Origin: an uncultured Planctomycetaceae bacterium
Lineage (GTDB): Bacteria; Planctomycetota; Planctomycetia; Pirellulales; UBA1268
Length of the DNA stretch: 16,992 bases
Direction of reading: 5' to 3'
Assembly (NCBI GenBank): GCA_937926325.1
Contig: CALAZQ010000040.1
Coordinates: 1-16,992 of the forward strand
Positions within the stretch are counted from its first letter, which is position 1. The number at the start of each line of letters is the position of its first letter. The translations under genes were made by a program, and so were the position numbers. Shown here one piece after another: positions 7,249-15,351 of this stretch. The notes beneath the pieces are model-generated. The model was not told the DNA's origin. It saw nothing but the letters and a program-made list of their open reading frames with translations, and ran no database searches.

Positions 7249-8577
7249 ATGTCACTCTCTGCTGACCAGCATCCTGTCGTGCCGCAGGTGCCTTCATCAC
7301 CCCGACGGGCCTCCGCCTCTCGCCGCGATTTCCTGCAGGCCGCCGGCGGCACTGCGGCGGCGGCTACTGCGGCCCCCTACGTGCTGACCTCCAAAGCCCT
7401 CGGCGATGCGGTCACCCCGCCGGCCAGCGACCGGATCGTGATGGCCGGCATCGGAATCGGCAACATGGGCTCGGGCGACCAGCGGGCATTTCTGGGCCGC
7501 AATGAGGTGCAATATGTCGCCGTCTGTGACGTCCGGCAAAAGTGGCGAGAGGAGGCGAAGGCCCGGGTCGATGCGAAATATGGCAATACCGATTGCGTGG
7601 CCACGCTCGACTTCCAGGAACTGCTCGACCGTGACGACATCGATGCGGTCCATATTGCCACGCCCGATCACTGGCATGCGATCATGACCATCGCCGCCTG
7701 TCGGGCGGGCAAGGATGTCTATCTGCAAAAGCCCGAAACACTCACCCTCCGGGAAGGGCCGCTGATGGTCGCCGCCGCCCGCCGCTATGGCCGGGTGGTC
7801 TCGGGCGGCAGCCAGCGGGTGCTGGGTGACTATCGCGGCATTGTCGATCCCTGCTGGGCGGGCGAAATCGGCAACGTCACCTCGATCGACATCCGGGTCG
7901 GTGGCCCCTCGCAGGCCTGCTACCTGCCGGCATTGGAAACCCCGCCCGACATTGACTGGGACCGCTGGCTTGGGCCCGCCCCCTGGGAGCCGTACAACCC
8001 CGGCCGCTGCGCAGGCAACTACGGCACCGGCGGCAACAGTTGGCGGAGCTACTATGACTATTCCGGCGGCAGCCTCACCGACTGGGGCGCCCATCACTTC
8101 GGCGGTGCGATTTTTGCCGCCGACCTTCGAGAACTGCAGCCGTCGAAGGTGACTTATCACCCGGCTGCTGCCGACGGCAAGACACCGGCCTACGTCTCGC
8201 TGACCTATCCCAACCGCGTTGAGCTCTGCCATAACCGGCCTGACGGCTTGCGGCCGCAAGCGGGGCCGTCGCTCGATCATCGGGGCTCGGTCGTGCTGCA
8301 TGGTGACGGAAAGCCAAAGGCCGCCAAGACCGTGCCGCTGTATCGCGATGGTGAGCGGAGTATCTACGGTGACTTCCTCGCCTGCGTGAAGAGCCGGCAG
8401 CGGCCGTTTCGCGACATCGAGCTGGCGGTCAACACGATGACTGCCCCGCACATGATTGGCATCGCCTACCGGCTTGAGCGGTCGCTGATCTGGGACCGTG
8501 CCAGTCAGCAGTTCCGAGGTGATGCCGAGGCCAATCGGCTGCTCGACCGGGCCCGCCGCGAGCCCTGGGTGATTTAG
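7249..8577 (+). CDS. Tat-exported Gfo/Idh/MocA family oxidoreductase
   Basis: This 442-residue protein is an NAD(P)-dependent dehydrogenase of the Gfo/Idh/MocA family, probably acting on a sugar or cyclitol; the substrate is not predictable. A twin-arginine signal lies at SRRDFLQAAGG (Arg25-Arg26) with a hydrophobic Ala-rich stretch after it. The Rossmann motif GIGIGNMG (67-74) follows, then CDVR ending strand 2, and IATPDHWH (136-143), a strong family marker. The usual EKP motif reads QKP (160-162): Lys161 is kept. TDWGAHHF (277-284) matches the planctomycete branch of the family with its likely catalytic His. The ATG at 7249 has GGGAG 7 nt upstream; an ATG at 7244 is out of frame. Two HEAT-repeat genes follow after 43 and 35 bp on the same strand, which points to an operon. 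Confidence 0.93.
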   Translation: MSLSADQHPVVPQVPSSPRRASASRRDFLQAAGGTAAAATAAPYVLTSKALGDAVTPPASDRIVMAGIGIGNMGSGDQRAFLGRNEVQYVAVCDVRQKWREEAKARVDAKYGNTDCVATLDFQELLDRDDIDAVHIATPDHWHAIMTIAACRAGKDVYLQKPETLTLREGPLMVAAARRYGRVVSGGSQRVLGDYRGIVDPCWAGEIGNVTSIDIRVGGPSQACYLPALETPPDIDWDRWLGPAPWEPYNPGRCAGNYGTGGNSWRSYYDYSGGSLTDWGAHHFGGAIFAADLRELQPSKVTYHPAAADGKTPAYVSLTYPNRVELCHNRPDGLRPQAGPSLDHRGSVVLHGDGKPKAAKTVPLYRDGERSIYGDFLACVKSRQRPFRDIELAVNTMTAPHMIGIAYRLERSLIWDRASQQFRGDAEANRLLDRARREPWVI

Positions 8578-8620
8578 GTTTCTCTCGCTTTGTCTCGTCT
8601 CTGCCTGAAGGTCCGAAACC

Positions 8621-9373
8621 ATGGCTGAACAACCCTCCGCACTCGACACCGCCTTTGCTGCCCTCGCCAAATTTGACTGGGGGAATGACGCGAAGGTTCT
8701 TCAGCCGATCGATGCGGCCGTTGTCGCCTGCCATGGCAACGCCGGCCAGCGGACCGATCTTGAAAACCGGTTTACGCAGCTGCTGTCACAGCCGATCAGT
8801 CGCGCGGCCGTGGAATACATCTGCCGGAAGCTCTGCCTGATCGGGACGGCCGCCTGCGTGCCGACGCTTGCGCCATTGCTGGGCCAGCCCGAGCATTCGC
8901 ACATGGCTCGCTATGCCCTGGAACGCATCGCGGCGCCGGCGGCGGGTGACGCGCTCCGGAAGGCCCTTGGCACCGTGCCTGATGAACTCAAGATCGGGAT
9001 GATTGCGTCGCTGGCAGCCCGTCGCGACGGCCAGAGTGTGCCGGCAATTGCCGAAGTGTTGGCGGCGGCGAGCAAGGCTGGCCAGACCCGTCTGGCGGTG
9101 GCTGCCGCTGATGCCCTGGGCCAGATTCAGACGGCTGCGGCGGTCGATGCCCTTACCGCTGCAACGCCCACGGATGCTGCGGTGGCAGCCGCGGTTGTCA
9201 ATGCCCGCTTGGCCGCCGCCGAGGGCTTGTTGGCGGCGAAGCAGCCAGCCAAGGCCCGGGCAATCTACCAGTCGCTGGTCTCGGCGGCTGCCGGTCAGCC
9301 CCGAGCCAAGTCGATCGAACTGGCCGCCACTCGCGGGCTGTTGGCCTGCGCGGAGCAGACGGCGGCCTCTTAA
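8621..9373 (+). CDS. HEAT-repeat protein without signal peptide
   Basis: This 250-residue, almost entirely alpha-helical, Ala-rich protein has tandem HEAT-like repeats, clearest at LCLIGTAACVPTLAPLLGQ with SHMARYALERI after it, and at VPAIAEVLAAA/AAADALGQIQ. HEAT repeats form a curved scaffold for protein contacts; no enzyme motif is seen. A GAAGG about 10 nt before the ATG supports the start. There is no signal peptide, unlike the next gene. In relatives that I recall, this sequence type (a DWG...IDAAV opening, then the VCRKL-like and ARYALERI segments) forms the N-terminal half of a longer secreted HEAT protein, with sequence like the next gene as its second half. So this pair may be a split version of that protein. 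Middle gene of the oxidoreductase operon. Confidence 0.85.
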   Translation: MAEQPSALDTAFAALAKFDWGNDAKVLQPIDAAVVACHGNAGQRTDLENRFTQLLSQPISRAAVEYICRKLCLIGTAACVPTLAPLLGQPEHSHMARYALERIAAPAAGDALRKALGTVPDELKIGMIASLAARRDGQSVPAIAEVLAAASKAGQTRLAVAAADALGQIQTAAAVDALTAATPTDAAVAAAVVNARLAAAEGLLAAKQPAKARAIYQSLVSAAAGQPRAKSIELAATRGLLACAEQTAAS

Positions 9374-9408
9374 AAGCCCTCAGCAGCACGTTGTTTGTGG
9401 AGTGACGG

Positions 9409-10797
9409 ATGAAAAAGTTCACGAAGTATTCGAGGGTGGTGTTCGCCGTGCTGGCACTTCTGGCAGGGAATGGCGGCAGCACCTTGCAGGCGGCCGACGA
9501 GACCGACCCGGTGGGCATGGCGATCGATCTGCTTCACCGCGCCGACGCCGACTTCCGGCAGCTTGGGCTGGATGCCATTGCCCACGCCACGCCGGGGGAG
9601 GCGGCGACCTACCGCTATGCGGCCGAGCTGTCGAAACTGCCGGCGGGGCAACAGCGGGAACTGCTGGCAGCCTTTCGCGATCGTGGCGATGCTGCCGCCG
9701 CGGCAGCTGTCACGGCGTTGCTGCTGGCCTCGGCTGACTCCGATGTGCGGGCCGACGCCATTCGCACCCTCGGCGTTCTCGGGAACGCCACTGAGGTGGA
9801 ACTGCTGAAGGCGGCCCTCGCCAAACCTGACCCCGAGCAGGCCGCCGCCCGTCGGGCGTTGGTGACCCTGCAGGGTCGTCACGTGGGGAAGCAACTGGCC
9901 GATGCGGCCCGCTTCGGCGAACCGAGCCTGCGGCCAAAATTGATCGACATCCTCGCCGATCGCCGCGAACGCAGCATCCTGCCCGACCTGCCGGCTTTTC
10001 TGCTGGAGAAAGACGCCGCAGTGCGGCTGGCAGCAGCCCGGTTCCTGGGCATGTTCGGCGGCCCGGAACAGGTCGCAGGCATGGTTGCCGGCCTCCTGCA
10101 GACGCCGGCAGGCCGCGAACGAGATGAACTGGCCAGAGCAGTGGTCGCCGTCTGTACCAGCAACCGGGGGCATGCCGCGGCTGCAAAAAGCTTCCTTGAA
10201 CAGTTCAAACAGACCGGTGCGGCCGAGCAGGAAATACTGCTGCCCACACTCGGGCGGATCGGTGGGCCCGAGGCTCTCGGCATCATTGACGATCTGGTGG
10301 CGGACCCGTCGCGGCGGGCCTTCGGCCTCAAAGCCCTCACCGTCTGGCCGACCGCTGAGGTGACAGGCCGGCTCTTTGCCTTGTTGGAGTCAGCCACCGA
10401 CGCTGCCGAACGCCAACAGTTGCTTGACGGCCTGATTCGCATCGCCCCCCGGCCCGACAAGACGATCAATGACAGCAAGCGTCTGGAGTTGGTCAAGCAG
10501 ACAATGGCGTTATGCCAGCGTGACGAGGACCGGCAACGGCTGCTCGACCGCACCGATGCGATTCGCACCATCGACGCCTTCCGGTTTGTGGTGGGCTATC
10601 TTGATGACCCGGATCTGCAGGAAGCCGCCTGTCAGAGCGTGGTCGAGCTGGCCCATCACCGCCAGCTCCGTGACGCCCATAAAGAAGAGTTCATGAAGGC
10701 CCTCGACCGGGTGATCGCGGTCACCAAAAACGAAGAACTCATCGAGCGGGCCAACCGCTACAAGGCAGGCAAAACCTGGGAGCGAAAGAAGGCCTAG
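9409..10797 (+). CDS. Secreted HEAT-repeat protein
   Basis: This 462-residue protein has a signal peptide (MKKFTKYSRV, then a hydrophobic stretch; probable cleavage near residue 28 at LQA) and an array of HEAT-like helical repeats, for example ADSDVRADAIRTLGVLGN, DAAVRLAAARFLGMFG and PTLGRIGGPEAL. The C-terminal part (CQSVVELAHHRQLRD, then ERANRYKAGKTWERKK) resembles the ending of planctomycete HEAT proteins found near sugar dehydrogenases. A scaffold or partner role outside the cytoplasm is likely; no catalytic residues are visible. GGAG precedes the ATG by about 7 nt. It is the last gene of the operon and converges with the DUF447 gene across only 20 bp, which contains the palindrome GGGCCC but no good terminator. 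Confidence 0.88.
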   Translation: MKKFTKYSRVVFAVLALLAGNGGSTLQAADETDPVGMAIDLLHRADADFRQLGLDAIAHATPGEAATYRYAAELSKLPAGQQRELLAAFRDRGDAAAAAAVTALLLASADSDVRADAIRTLGVLGNATEVELLKAALAKPDPEQAAARRALVTLQGRHVGKQLADAARFGEPSLRPKLIDILADRRERSILPDLPAFLLEKDAAVRLAAARFLGMFGGPEQVAGMVAGLLQTPAGRERDELARAVVAVCTSNRGHAAAAKSFLEQFKQTGAAEQEILLPTLGRIGGPEALGIIDDLVADPSRRAFGLKALTVWPTAEVTGRLFALLESATDAAERQQLLDGLIRIAPRPDKTINDSKRLELVKQTMALCQRDEDRQRLLDRTDAIRTIDAFRFVVGYLDDPDLQEAACQSVVELAHHRQLRDAHKEEFMKALDRVIAVTKNEELIERANRYKAGKTWERKKA

Positions 10798-10817
10798 CCG
10801 GGCCCCGCAATCGTTGC

Positions 10818-11378
10818 TCAGTTGCCGCAACAGGCGGCGATGAGCTCGAATGCTTCCCGCTCACGGTCGCCGGCAGTCTTGTCGACGAGCGGCCGAAGCA
10901 GCTCCAGCTGGCGGTCGACTTCGGTCGCCCCCAGCAGGTGCAGCCGGCTGAAGAGGATGGCGGCCTCGACCACGGCATGGGCGGCCCGGTTGAAGCCGCG
11001 AAAGGGGCGGTGGCAGTGGCTGGCGGCAATCTCAGCTGTCAGCCGCGTTCGCTGGCCGCTGGTATCGGCTGCGACAATCCGAAATTCAAAGGCCTCGCAG
11101 GCGTCTTCAAGCACCCAGCCCCGAATCTCGGCGGCCGGCCGTGCCGCTGGTGGCTCGCTCAGGCTGCCGGTGACGGCCCGGGCCAGCAGCAGCACATCAT
11201 CGGTGAGGTGGAAAACCCCTGAGGGTGTTTCCGCCAAGAGGTCAGCGGTGCGGCTGCCGGCAAATGGCTTGAGCACGAGCTGGGTAAATTCCCGCGACTC
11301 GGACACCTCCGGCCCCATTGCCGCGAGATGCGGGCTGCCGTCGGGCTGGCAGCTGGTGACAAGGCCTTCGAGAATCAC
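10818..11378 (-). CDS. DUF447 family FMN-binding-type protein
   Basis: This 186-residue protein matches DUF447, a flavin-reductase-like split-barrel family found in methanogens, methylotrophs and planctomycetes in the company of methanopterin and C1 genes; its reaction is unknown. Markers by eye are the opening VILEGLVTSCQPDGSPHLAA with MGPEV after it, GVFHLTDDVLLLARA, and HCHRPFRGFNRAAHAVVEAA with ILFSRL after it. I chose the GTG at 11378 because homologues, as I recall them, start right at this ILEGL segment. A GTG at 11465 in the same frame would add 29 Pro/Ala-rich residues and reach within 8 bp of the divergent gene. Neither start has a clear SD. Divergent from the DHPS-like gene with a 94-bp gap. 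Confidence 0.87.
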   Translation of the reverse strand: MILEGLVTSCQPDGSPHLAAMGPEVSESREFTQLVLKPFAGSRTADLLAETPSGVFHLTDDVLLLARAVTGSLSEPPAARPAAEIRGWVLEDACEAFEFRIVAADTSGQRTRLTAEIAASHCHRPFRGFNRAAHAVVEAAILFSRLHLLGATEVDRQLELLRPLVDKTAGDREREAFELIAACCGN

Positions 11379-11472
11379 AGGCGGCGGAGCATGGCTAAGG
11401 AGCGGCGGTGGCGGCGACGCAGCCGCGGCGGGCCCGGCGTGCGGCCGGACCCCGGGAGCATACACTGAAGGA

Positions 11473-12924
11473 ATGACCGCCGCCGCATACTCTGGCCAAC
11501 AGATTCATTTCGTGACCGGCAAGCTGGCCGACCCTGCGCTGCGGGAGCTCCTCACGCGGCTCGCCCCGCAGGTTGGCTTTACCGCCACCGTGCAGACGCT
11601 CAACATTACGGTCGCCGCGCTCATGACGACCGACTGGATTGCGCGGCGGCTGGAGGTGCCACCCGGAACCGACCGCGTGCTGATTCCCGGGCTCTGCCGC
11701 GGTGACCTGGCGGCGGTTGAACAGGTCGCCGGCGTGCCGGTTGAGCGGGGTCCTGACGACTGTCGGCGGCTTGATGAATGGTTCGGGCAGCAGCGACAGG
11801 ATCTGGCCGACTACGGCCGCCACGACATAGAAATTATCGCCGAGATCAACCATGCCAACCGAATGACCTCCGGCCGGCTGCTGGCCGAGGCGACCCGCTT
11901 GCGAGCCGCCGGGGCTGACATGATCGACATCGGCTGCACGCCAGGGGAACATTGGGGCGGCGTCGGTGAGGCCGTCGCCATGCTGGTGGCGGAGGGCTTC
12001 CGGGTCTCGATCGACAGCTTTGAGCCGCAGGAGGTGCTGGCGGCCACCCGGGCCGGGGCCAGCCTGGTCTTGTCGGTCAATTCGAGCAACGCCGCGGCGG
12101 CGGCTGACTTTGGCTGTGAAGTCGTTGTGGTGCCCGACGTGCCTTCGACGCTTGCCGGCTTTGACGACACGGTTGACCGGCTGCTGGCCGCTGGCGTGCC
12201 GCACCGGCTCGACCCGGTGCTCGAGCCGATCGGCTTCGGCTTTGCAGCGAGCCTTGGCCGCTATCTCGACGTCCGCCGCCGCTACCCTGAGGCCGAGATG
12301 ATGATGGGCATCGGCAACCTGACGGAGCTGACCGATGTCGATTCTGCCGGCATCAACACCCTGCTGCTCGGCTTCTGCCAGGAGGCCGCCATTCGCTCGG
12401 TGCTGACCACCGAGGTGATTCACTGGGCCCGCAGCAGCGTGCGGGAGTGTGACCTGGCCCGGCGGCTGGTGCATCATGCCATTCGCCACCGCACCTTGCC
12501 GAAACACGTCGAGCCGGGGCTGGTGACGCTACGCGGGGGAAAACCGCAGGAGCATGGCGAGGAGGCACTTGACCGGCTGGCGACGGCGATCCGCGATCCG
12601 AACTTTCGGGTCTTTGCCGAGCGGGGAGCAATTCACCTGGTCGGCCGCGGTCTGCACCTGGCGGCCCGGGATCCGTTCGCGCTGTTTGACCAATTGGCGA
12701 AGCACGGCCGGGACGATGTCGATGCGAGCCATGCGTTCTATCTTGGCTATGAAATGGCCAAGGCGGTCACAGCCCTGACCCTCGGCAAGGATTACCGGCA
12801 GGATCAGGCCCTCGACTGGGGTTATCTCACCGAACCGGAAATTGGCTGCGGCCCGTCGGCAGCCGCGGCCAGAGTACCGGCTGCAACCGATTCGGGCGGC
12901 CCGGTGCCTCGACTGCAACCCTGA
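11473..12924 (+). CDS. Dihydropteroate synthase-like protein (DUF6513 type), probable H4MPT biosynthesis
   Basis: This 483-residue protein has an N-terminal domain (~10-115, opening IHFVTGKLADPALRELL; DUF6513 type) fused to a pterin-binding DHPS-like TIM barrel (~118-320). Barrel motifs are GADMIDIGCTPGE (the counterpart of the DHPS strand with Asp before the Gly), VSIDSF (179-183) and DPVLEPIGFGF (247-257). Such proteins differ from folate FolP and occur with methanopterin genes in archaea, methylotrophs and planctomycetes; a role in joining the pterin and arylamine parts is plausible. The last ~30 residues are a low-complexity tail. The ATG at 11473 is preceded by AAGGA directly adjoining it, too close for a normal SD. 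The frame stays open upstream to 10822, but that is antisense to DUF447 and looks non-coding. pabB follows after 19 nt. Confidence 0.9.
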   Translation: MTAAAYSGQQIHFVTGKLADPALRELLTRLAPQVGFTATVQTLNITVAALMTTDWIARRLEVPPGTDRVLIPGLCRGDLAAVEQVAGVPVERGPDDCRRLDEWFGQQRQDLADYGRHDIEIIAEINHANRMTSGRLLAEATRLRAAGADMIDIGCTPGEHWGGVGEAVAMLVAEGFRVSIDSFEPQEVLAATRAGASLVLSVNSSNAAAAADFGCEVVVVPDVPSTLAGFDDTVDRLLAAGVPHRLDPVLEPIGFGFAASLGRYLDVRRRYPEAEMMMGIGNLTELTDVDSAGINTLLLGFCQEAAIRSVLTTEVIHWARSSVRECDLARRLVHHAIRHRTLPKHVEPGLVTLRGGKPQEHGEEALDRLATAIRDPNFRVFAERGAIHLVGRGLHLAARDPFALFDQLAKHGRDDVDASHAFYLGYEMAKAVTALTLGKDYRQDQALDWGYLTEPEIGCGPSAAAARVPAATDSGGPVPRLQP

Positions 12925-12943
12925 AGGCAATGGACGGGCTCGT

Positions 12944-14500
12944 ATGAAACTGGGATCGTTGCGTCACTGGTCAACCGCCTCCGGGGCAGTGGTAGCAGAG
13001 TTGCCGCCCGAAGTCGGTGCCGAGCAGATTTTTGCCGGCCTCGGTCGGCAGAATGGCCTGCTGTTTCTCGACAGTAGTTCGGTGTCCGAGGCCGATTCTG
13101 TGGCTGGTGTCGGCCCGAGCGGTTCCACGACAGTCGGTCCACTCGATCGCTTTTCCTTTCTCGCCGCCGATCCGATCTTCAGCTTTACACTCCCCGCTGC
13201 AGCGGCCACCGCCGAGGAGGTTCGGGCCGTGCTGGCCGAGGCCCAGCGGCTGCTTGAGGACTTCCGCTGCCCGGCGATCCCTGGCCTGCCCCCGTTTCAA
13301 GGCGGCCTGGCCGGGCTGATTTCGTTTGATGCCGGCCTTGCGCATCTGGGGGTTGAGCCGGCGGTCCGGCAGCGGGCGGGCCTCGCCTTACTGGAACTTG
13401 GTGTCTATGACGTCGTCTATGCCATTGACCACGAACGTCATCGCGGCTGGGCAATCTCGCAGGGCGTTCCCGCCCGTGGTCCTGGCAGTCGGCGGCGGCG
13501 AGCGATGGAGCGGCTGGAGGGGCAACTTGGTCTGATCAGCGGCACGATGCCACCCTTAGCCCGGCGATCAGCCGGCAGCCCATCCGACATTCCGATTCAG
13601 TCGCCGGCCGGTCCGTCACTGGTACCTGTCCCGCCCGGCATGGTACCGCTGGCAGACAGCCGCGGCGTCTTCTCAACCCACACGCCCGCCGACTACCAGG
13701 CGATGGTTCAGGCTGGGATCGATTACGTGCGGGCCGGTGACATCTTTCAGGTCAACCTCGCCCAGCAATTTTTTGTGCCTCTGGCCTGTGATGCTCAGGA
13801 ACTCTATCGGCGGGCCCGGCAGCTCAATCCCGCCCCCTTCGCCGGCTTTTTTCACTCAGGTGAGTCGTGCATCGCCAGCATGTCACCGGAGCGGTTCATG
13901 AAAGTGAAGGGTGATCGAGTCTGGATGCACCCGATCAAGGGGACCCGGCGAATGCTGGCCAGCCCGGAGGCCGATCTCTGGGCGGGGGCCGACCTCGGGG
14001 CGAGCGAGAAAGACCGGGCCGAGAACGTCATGATTGTCGACCTGGTCCGCAATGACCTGGCCCGGGTCTGCCGCCCGGCGAGCGTTGCGGTCGAGGCGCT
14101 CTGTCGGCTCGAACGATTTCGGTATGTCCAGCATCTGGTATCGGTGGTGACGGGCCGGCTGATGACGGGTGCCAGCACCCTCGATGCCGTGCTTGCCGGT
14201 TTTCCCGGTGGCAGTGTCACCGGCGCTCCCAAGCAGCGGGCCTGCGAGATCATCGGCGAATTGGAACGGAATGCCCGCGGAGCCTATTGCGGCAGCCTCG
14301 GCTATATCGGGTTTGACGGAGCGGCCGATTTCAACCTGCTGATTCGGACCTTTGTGGTTGGCTCGGACGATGTGCTCTTTTCGGCTGGTGGCGGCATTAC
14401 GGTCGGCAGCAATCCGGCGGCTGAGTATGCGGAAAGTCTCCACAAGGCCGAGGGTATGCTGCGGGTGATTGCCGCAGTTGCCGGGGAGGATTCGGCATGA
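12944..14500 (+). CDS. pabB: Aminodeoxychorismate synthase component I
   Basis: This 518-residue chorismate-binding enzyme, with PabA, converts chorismate and glutamine to 4-amino-4-deoxychorismate, the precursor of 4-aminobenzoate. The decisive motif is PIKGT (Lys332): Lys here forms the covalent intermediate in PabB enzymes, whereas anthranilate synthase TrpE has PIAGT. Other family motifs are GDIFQVNLAQ (~265-274), SMSPERF (~313-319), ENVMIVDLVRNDL (~360-372), GGSVTGAPK (422-430) and GGGITVGSNP (~482-491). The N-terminal domain has RFSFLAADP. A Pro/Ser-rich linker (~203-237) separates the domains. The ATG at 12944 lacks a close SD; the longer frame from 12842 is antisense-like and overlaps the previous gene. 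Its stop overlaps the pabA start by 4 nt (ATGA). Next to the DHPS-like gene, so its product may serve methanopterin as well as folate. Confidence 0.9.
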   Translation: MKLGSLRHWSTASGAVVAELPPEVGAEQIFAGLGRQNGLLFLDSSSVSEADSVAGVGPSGSTTVGPLDRFSFLAADPIFSFTLPAAAATAEEVRAVLAEAQRLLEDFRCPAIPGLPPFQGGLAGLISFDAGLAHLGVEPAVRQRAGLALLELGVYDVVYAIDHERHRGWAISQGVPARGPGSRRRRAMERLEGQLGLISGTMPPLARRSAGSPSDIPIQSPAGPSLVPVPPGMVPLADSRGVFSTHTPADYQAMVQAGIDYVRAGDIFQVNLAQQFFVPLACDAQELYRRARQLNPAPFAGFFHSGESCIASMSPERFMKVKGDRVWMHPIKGTRRMLASPEADLWAGADLGASEKDRAENVMIVDLVRNDLARVCRPASVAVEALCRLERFRYVQHLVSVVTGRLMTGASTLDAVLAGFPGGSVTGAPKQRACEIIGELERNARGAYCGSLGYIGFDGAADFNLLIRTFVVGSDDVLFSAGGGITVGSNPAAEYAESLHKAEGMLRVIAAVAGEDSA

Positions 14501-15177
14501 TCGTGATGCTCGACAACCGTGACAGCTTTGTGTTCAACCTCGCCCGTTATCTGCAACTGCTTGGAACCGAGGTGGTGGTGCTGCCGAGCCACACGACTTC
14601 CCCCACCGCCGTCGCGGCCTATCATCCGCTGGGCGTTGTCGTCTCCCCGGGTCCCTGCTCGCCGGCCGAAGCCGGCTTTTCGGTCGCCTGTATCCAGCAG
14701 TTCCGCGGGCTGGTGCCGGTCCTCGGGGTCTGCCTTGGCCATCAGGCAATCGTGGCGGCAGAAGGTGGCCGGATTGTTCGGGCGGCCGCTCCCCGGCATG
14801 GCCGTACGAGCGAGGTCTTCCACGATGCCACCAACCTCTTCGCCGGGCTGCCCTCGCCGCTGCGGGCCTGCCGCTACCACTCCCTGGTGGCCGATCCGGT
14901 AGACATGCCCTCAAGCCTGATGGTGACGGCCCGCACGGCTGATGGGGTCGTGATGGCAGTGGCCGATGAGCCGGCGGCTCTCTACGGCGTCCAGTTTCAT
15001 CCCGAGTCAGTCCTCACGCAGGGCGGCTTCCGCCTCTTGGCAAATTTTCTGGAGCGGGCCGGTCTTGCCGTTGATGCTCAACTGGTCGGCCGGCTCGATG
15101 CGGAAGTTGGCCGGCAGGCGGGTGATGCTCCGAAGGCCAACGTTTCGCAAGCGGATGCCAGGGTGGTGACCTTCTGA
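14497..15177 (+). CDS. pabA: Aminodeoxychorismate synthase component II (glutamine amidotransferase)
   Basis: This 226-residue class I glutamine amidotransferase supplies ammonia to PabB. The catalytic triad is complete: Cys79 in GVCLGHQ, His168 and Glu170 in YGVQFHPES. The opening MIVMLDNRDSFVFNL and VVSPGPCSP (oxyanion-side loop) are typical of PabA/TrpG. Family members are usually about 190 residues; this one has a ~35-residue C-terminal tail after the domain (from about residue 190) with no recognisable motif. The same amidotransferase can serve anthranilate synthase in some bacteria, but the direct 4-nt overlap with pabB argues for pABA synthesis. No pabC lyase gene lies in the window. 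Confidence 0.9.
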   Translation: MIVMLDNRDSFVFNLARYLQLLGTEVVVLPSHTTSPTAVAAYHPLGVVVSPGPCSPAEAGFSVACIQQFRGLVPVLGVCLGHQAIVAAEGGRIVRAAAPRHGRTSEVFHDATNLFAGLPSPLRACRYHSLVADPVDMPSSLMVTARTADGVVMAVADEPAALYGVQFHPESVLTQGGFRLLANFLERAGLAVDAQLVGRLDAEVGRQAGDAPKANVSQADARVVTF

Positions 15178-15351
15178 GACGGGTAGAGAGACCAGCTGCT
15201 GACGTTGAAGGCACTCTTGCCTCGAGAACAGGCTCAGCCCTGGAGCCTCCGCAACTCGAACGCGGTCTCGGCGACTGGCAACCTGGTGGGAAAGATGGCC
15301 AATTCAGACGTTTTTTCGGTTTTAGGCGAACCGAGAAGAGTTTGGTCTGAT

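Noticed and set aside
7297..8670. 457-codon minus-strand open frame opposite the oxidoreductase
   Set aside because: It is a shadow frame of a GC-rich gene; Gly/Arg/Val-rich with no motifs, and it spans the end of one gene and the start of the next.
10822..11472. 217-codon N-terminal extension of the DHPS-like protein
   Set aside because: It is antisense to DUF447, Ser/Arg/Ala-rich and motif-free; the family-like sequence begins just after the ATG at 11473.
12944..15177. trpE/trpG (anthranilate synthase) as the identity of the two-gene pair
   Set aside because: The PIKGT motif with Lys marks aminodeoxychorismate synthase; anthranilate synthase has Ala at this position. No other trp gene is nearby.
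15317..15333. Hairpin CGGTT-N7-AACCG beside a T6 run as a terminator for pabA
   Set aside because: The T-run comes before the stem on the plus strand, and on the minus strand the stem is followed by A residues, so neither orientation gives a terminator.
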